Shown: one piece after another, positions 63,714-64,000 of the stretch | Numbering within the stretch: position 1 is the first letter of the stretch | Layout of the letters: each line of letters begins with the position of its first letter | NCBI GenBank assembly: GCA_023457495.1 | Contig: JAEWLQ010000085.1 | Coordinates: forward strand, 91,679 to 155,678 | Source: Pseudomonadota bacterium | Lineage (GTDB): Bacteria; Pseudomonadota; Gammaproteobacteria; Steroidobacterales; Steroidobacteraceae | Direction of reading: 5' to 3' | Length of the DNA stretch: 64,000 bases | The notes under the pieces: generated by a model | Databases searched by the model: none | Told to the model about the DNA's origin: nothing | Seen by the model: the letters and a program-made list of their open reading frames with translations, nothing else | Position numbers and translations under genes: made by a program

Positions 63714-63932
63714 ATGCGCGGAGGGAAAATGCTGACGTTCCGGATCTTCAAGCTCCTGGGCATGACGGGCCTCGCGATTCTCGCGGCCAGTCTTGCGGCA
63801 GCGCGCGCCCAGCGACGCGAAGAGGAAAACCGCCGCCGCCTCGACGAGCGCCTGGAAAAGGACCGTTGGGAAAGCGAAGGCGGCGCGAGCCGCTCGGGGC
63901 CCGCGACTCCGAGCGCCGCCACCACGCACTGA
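63714..63932 (+). CDS. Small membrane protein (72 aa)
   Basis: The 72-residue protein has a single N-terminal hydrophobic segment (FRIFKLLGMTGLAILAASLA) followed by a strongly charged region (AQRREEENRRRLDERLEKDR) and a Gly/Ser tail. AGGAGA lies eight bases before the ATG, and an in-frame ATG follows at codon 6. The type suggests a small inner-membrane-anchored protein. The family is unknown. Confidence 0.6.
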   Translation: MRGGKMLTFRIFKLLGMTGLAILAASLAAARAQRREEENRRRLDERLEKDRWESEGGASRSGPATPSAATTH

Positions 63933-64000
63933 TCGCAGTGACGGGCGGGCCTGGCCCGCCCCCTCACAACAAGGGTCATTTCGCCACGGCAGGGCCGGGG

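Overview
The window looks like a chromosomal segment of a high-GC Gram-negative bacterium. Features pointing to a gammaproteobacterium, perhaps of the Nevskiales/Steroidobacter type, are the lipoproteins with lipoboxes, outer-membrane barrels, a pbpC/alpha-2-macroglobulin pair and a YqjD/YqjE-type membrane-protein cluster. No rRNA, tRNA or other taxonomic marker is present, so this placement is inference. I saw no phage, integrase, transposase or CRISPR array.

Positions 1-7,700 hold an incomplete lipoprotein, a secreted esterase, a two-gene sugar operon (zinc glucose-type dehydrogenase plus GH15 glycosidase), a toxin-antitoxin remnant whose toxin is cut short, and a class I fructose-bisphosphate aldolase with a clear terminator. 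Positions 7,800-19,430 are an envelope block: a large lipoprotein made of five ~155-residue repeats, then on the other strand a thioester alpha-2-macroglobulin lipoprotein and penicillin-binding protein 1C. A 41-bp palindromic element sits in frame inside pbpC.

Positions 19,450-28,100 read like a stress and envelope-homeostasis neighbourhood: haloacetate-dehalogenase-like hydrolase, single-domain and NarL-type response regulators, a sensorless histidine kinase, superoxide dismutase, a ferritin-like protein, YqjD/YqjE-like membrane proteins, a BON-domain lipoprotein and a DUF1328 membrane peptide. Positions 28,260-28,950 hold an AAA-like ATPase gene bracketed by two inverted copies of the same 41-bp element. 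Positions 28,946-35,622 encode two overlapping hybrid histidine kinases; the larger (1,650 residues) is a soluble tandem-HAMP kinase built like the fungal Nik1/Os-1 osmosensors.

Positions 35,730-58,060, all on the minus strand, form an exopolysaccharide (EPS) locus. In transcription order it has an acetyltransferase, a glycosyltransferase, a short Wza-like export protein with an adjacent outer-membrane barrel, a Wzz-type co-polymerase, a tyrosine autokinase and an AlgD-type sugar dehydrogenase. A 211-bp inverted-repeat element follows, then an Ig/fibronectin lipoprotein and a secreted pectate-lyase-like protein, and a strong terminator. The second half has a WcaJ/GumD-type initiating transferase, a Wzy-like polymerase, three GT4 transferases, a CapK-like adenylate-forming enzyme, a heparinase II/III-family lyase and an amylo-alpha-1,6-glucosidase-like hydrolase. 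Most genes in each half overlap or nearly touch. A flippase (Wzx) is not in the window. The AlgD and WcaJ genes suggest a heteropolymer with glucose at the reducing end and a uronic acid such as mannuronate; this is inference.

Positions 58,320-63,932 hold a membrane-bound multi-PAS hybrid kinase, divergent from the EPS locus, followed by small envelope or stress proteins (DUF4142-like, a second YqjD-like protein, a charged lipoprotein and a small membrane protein).
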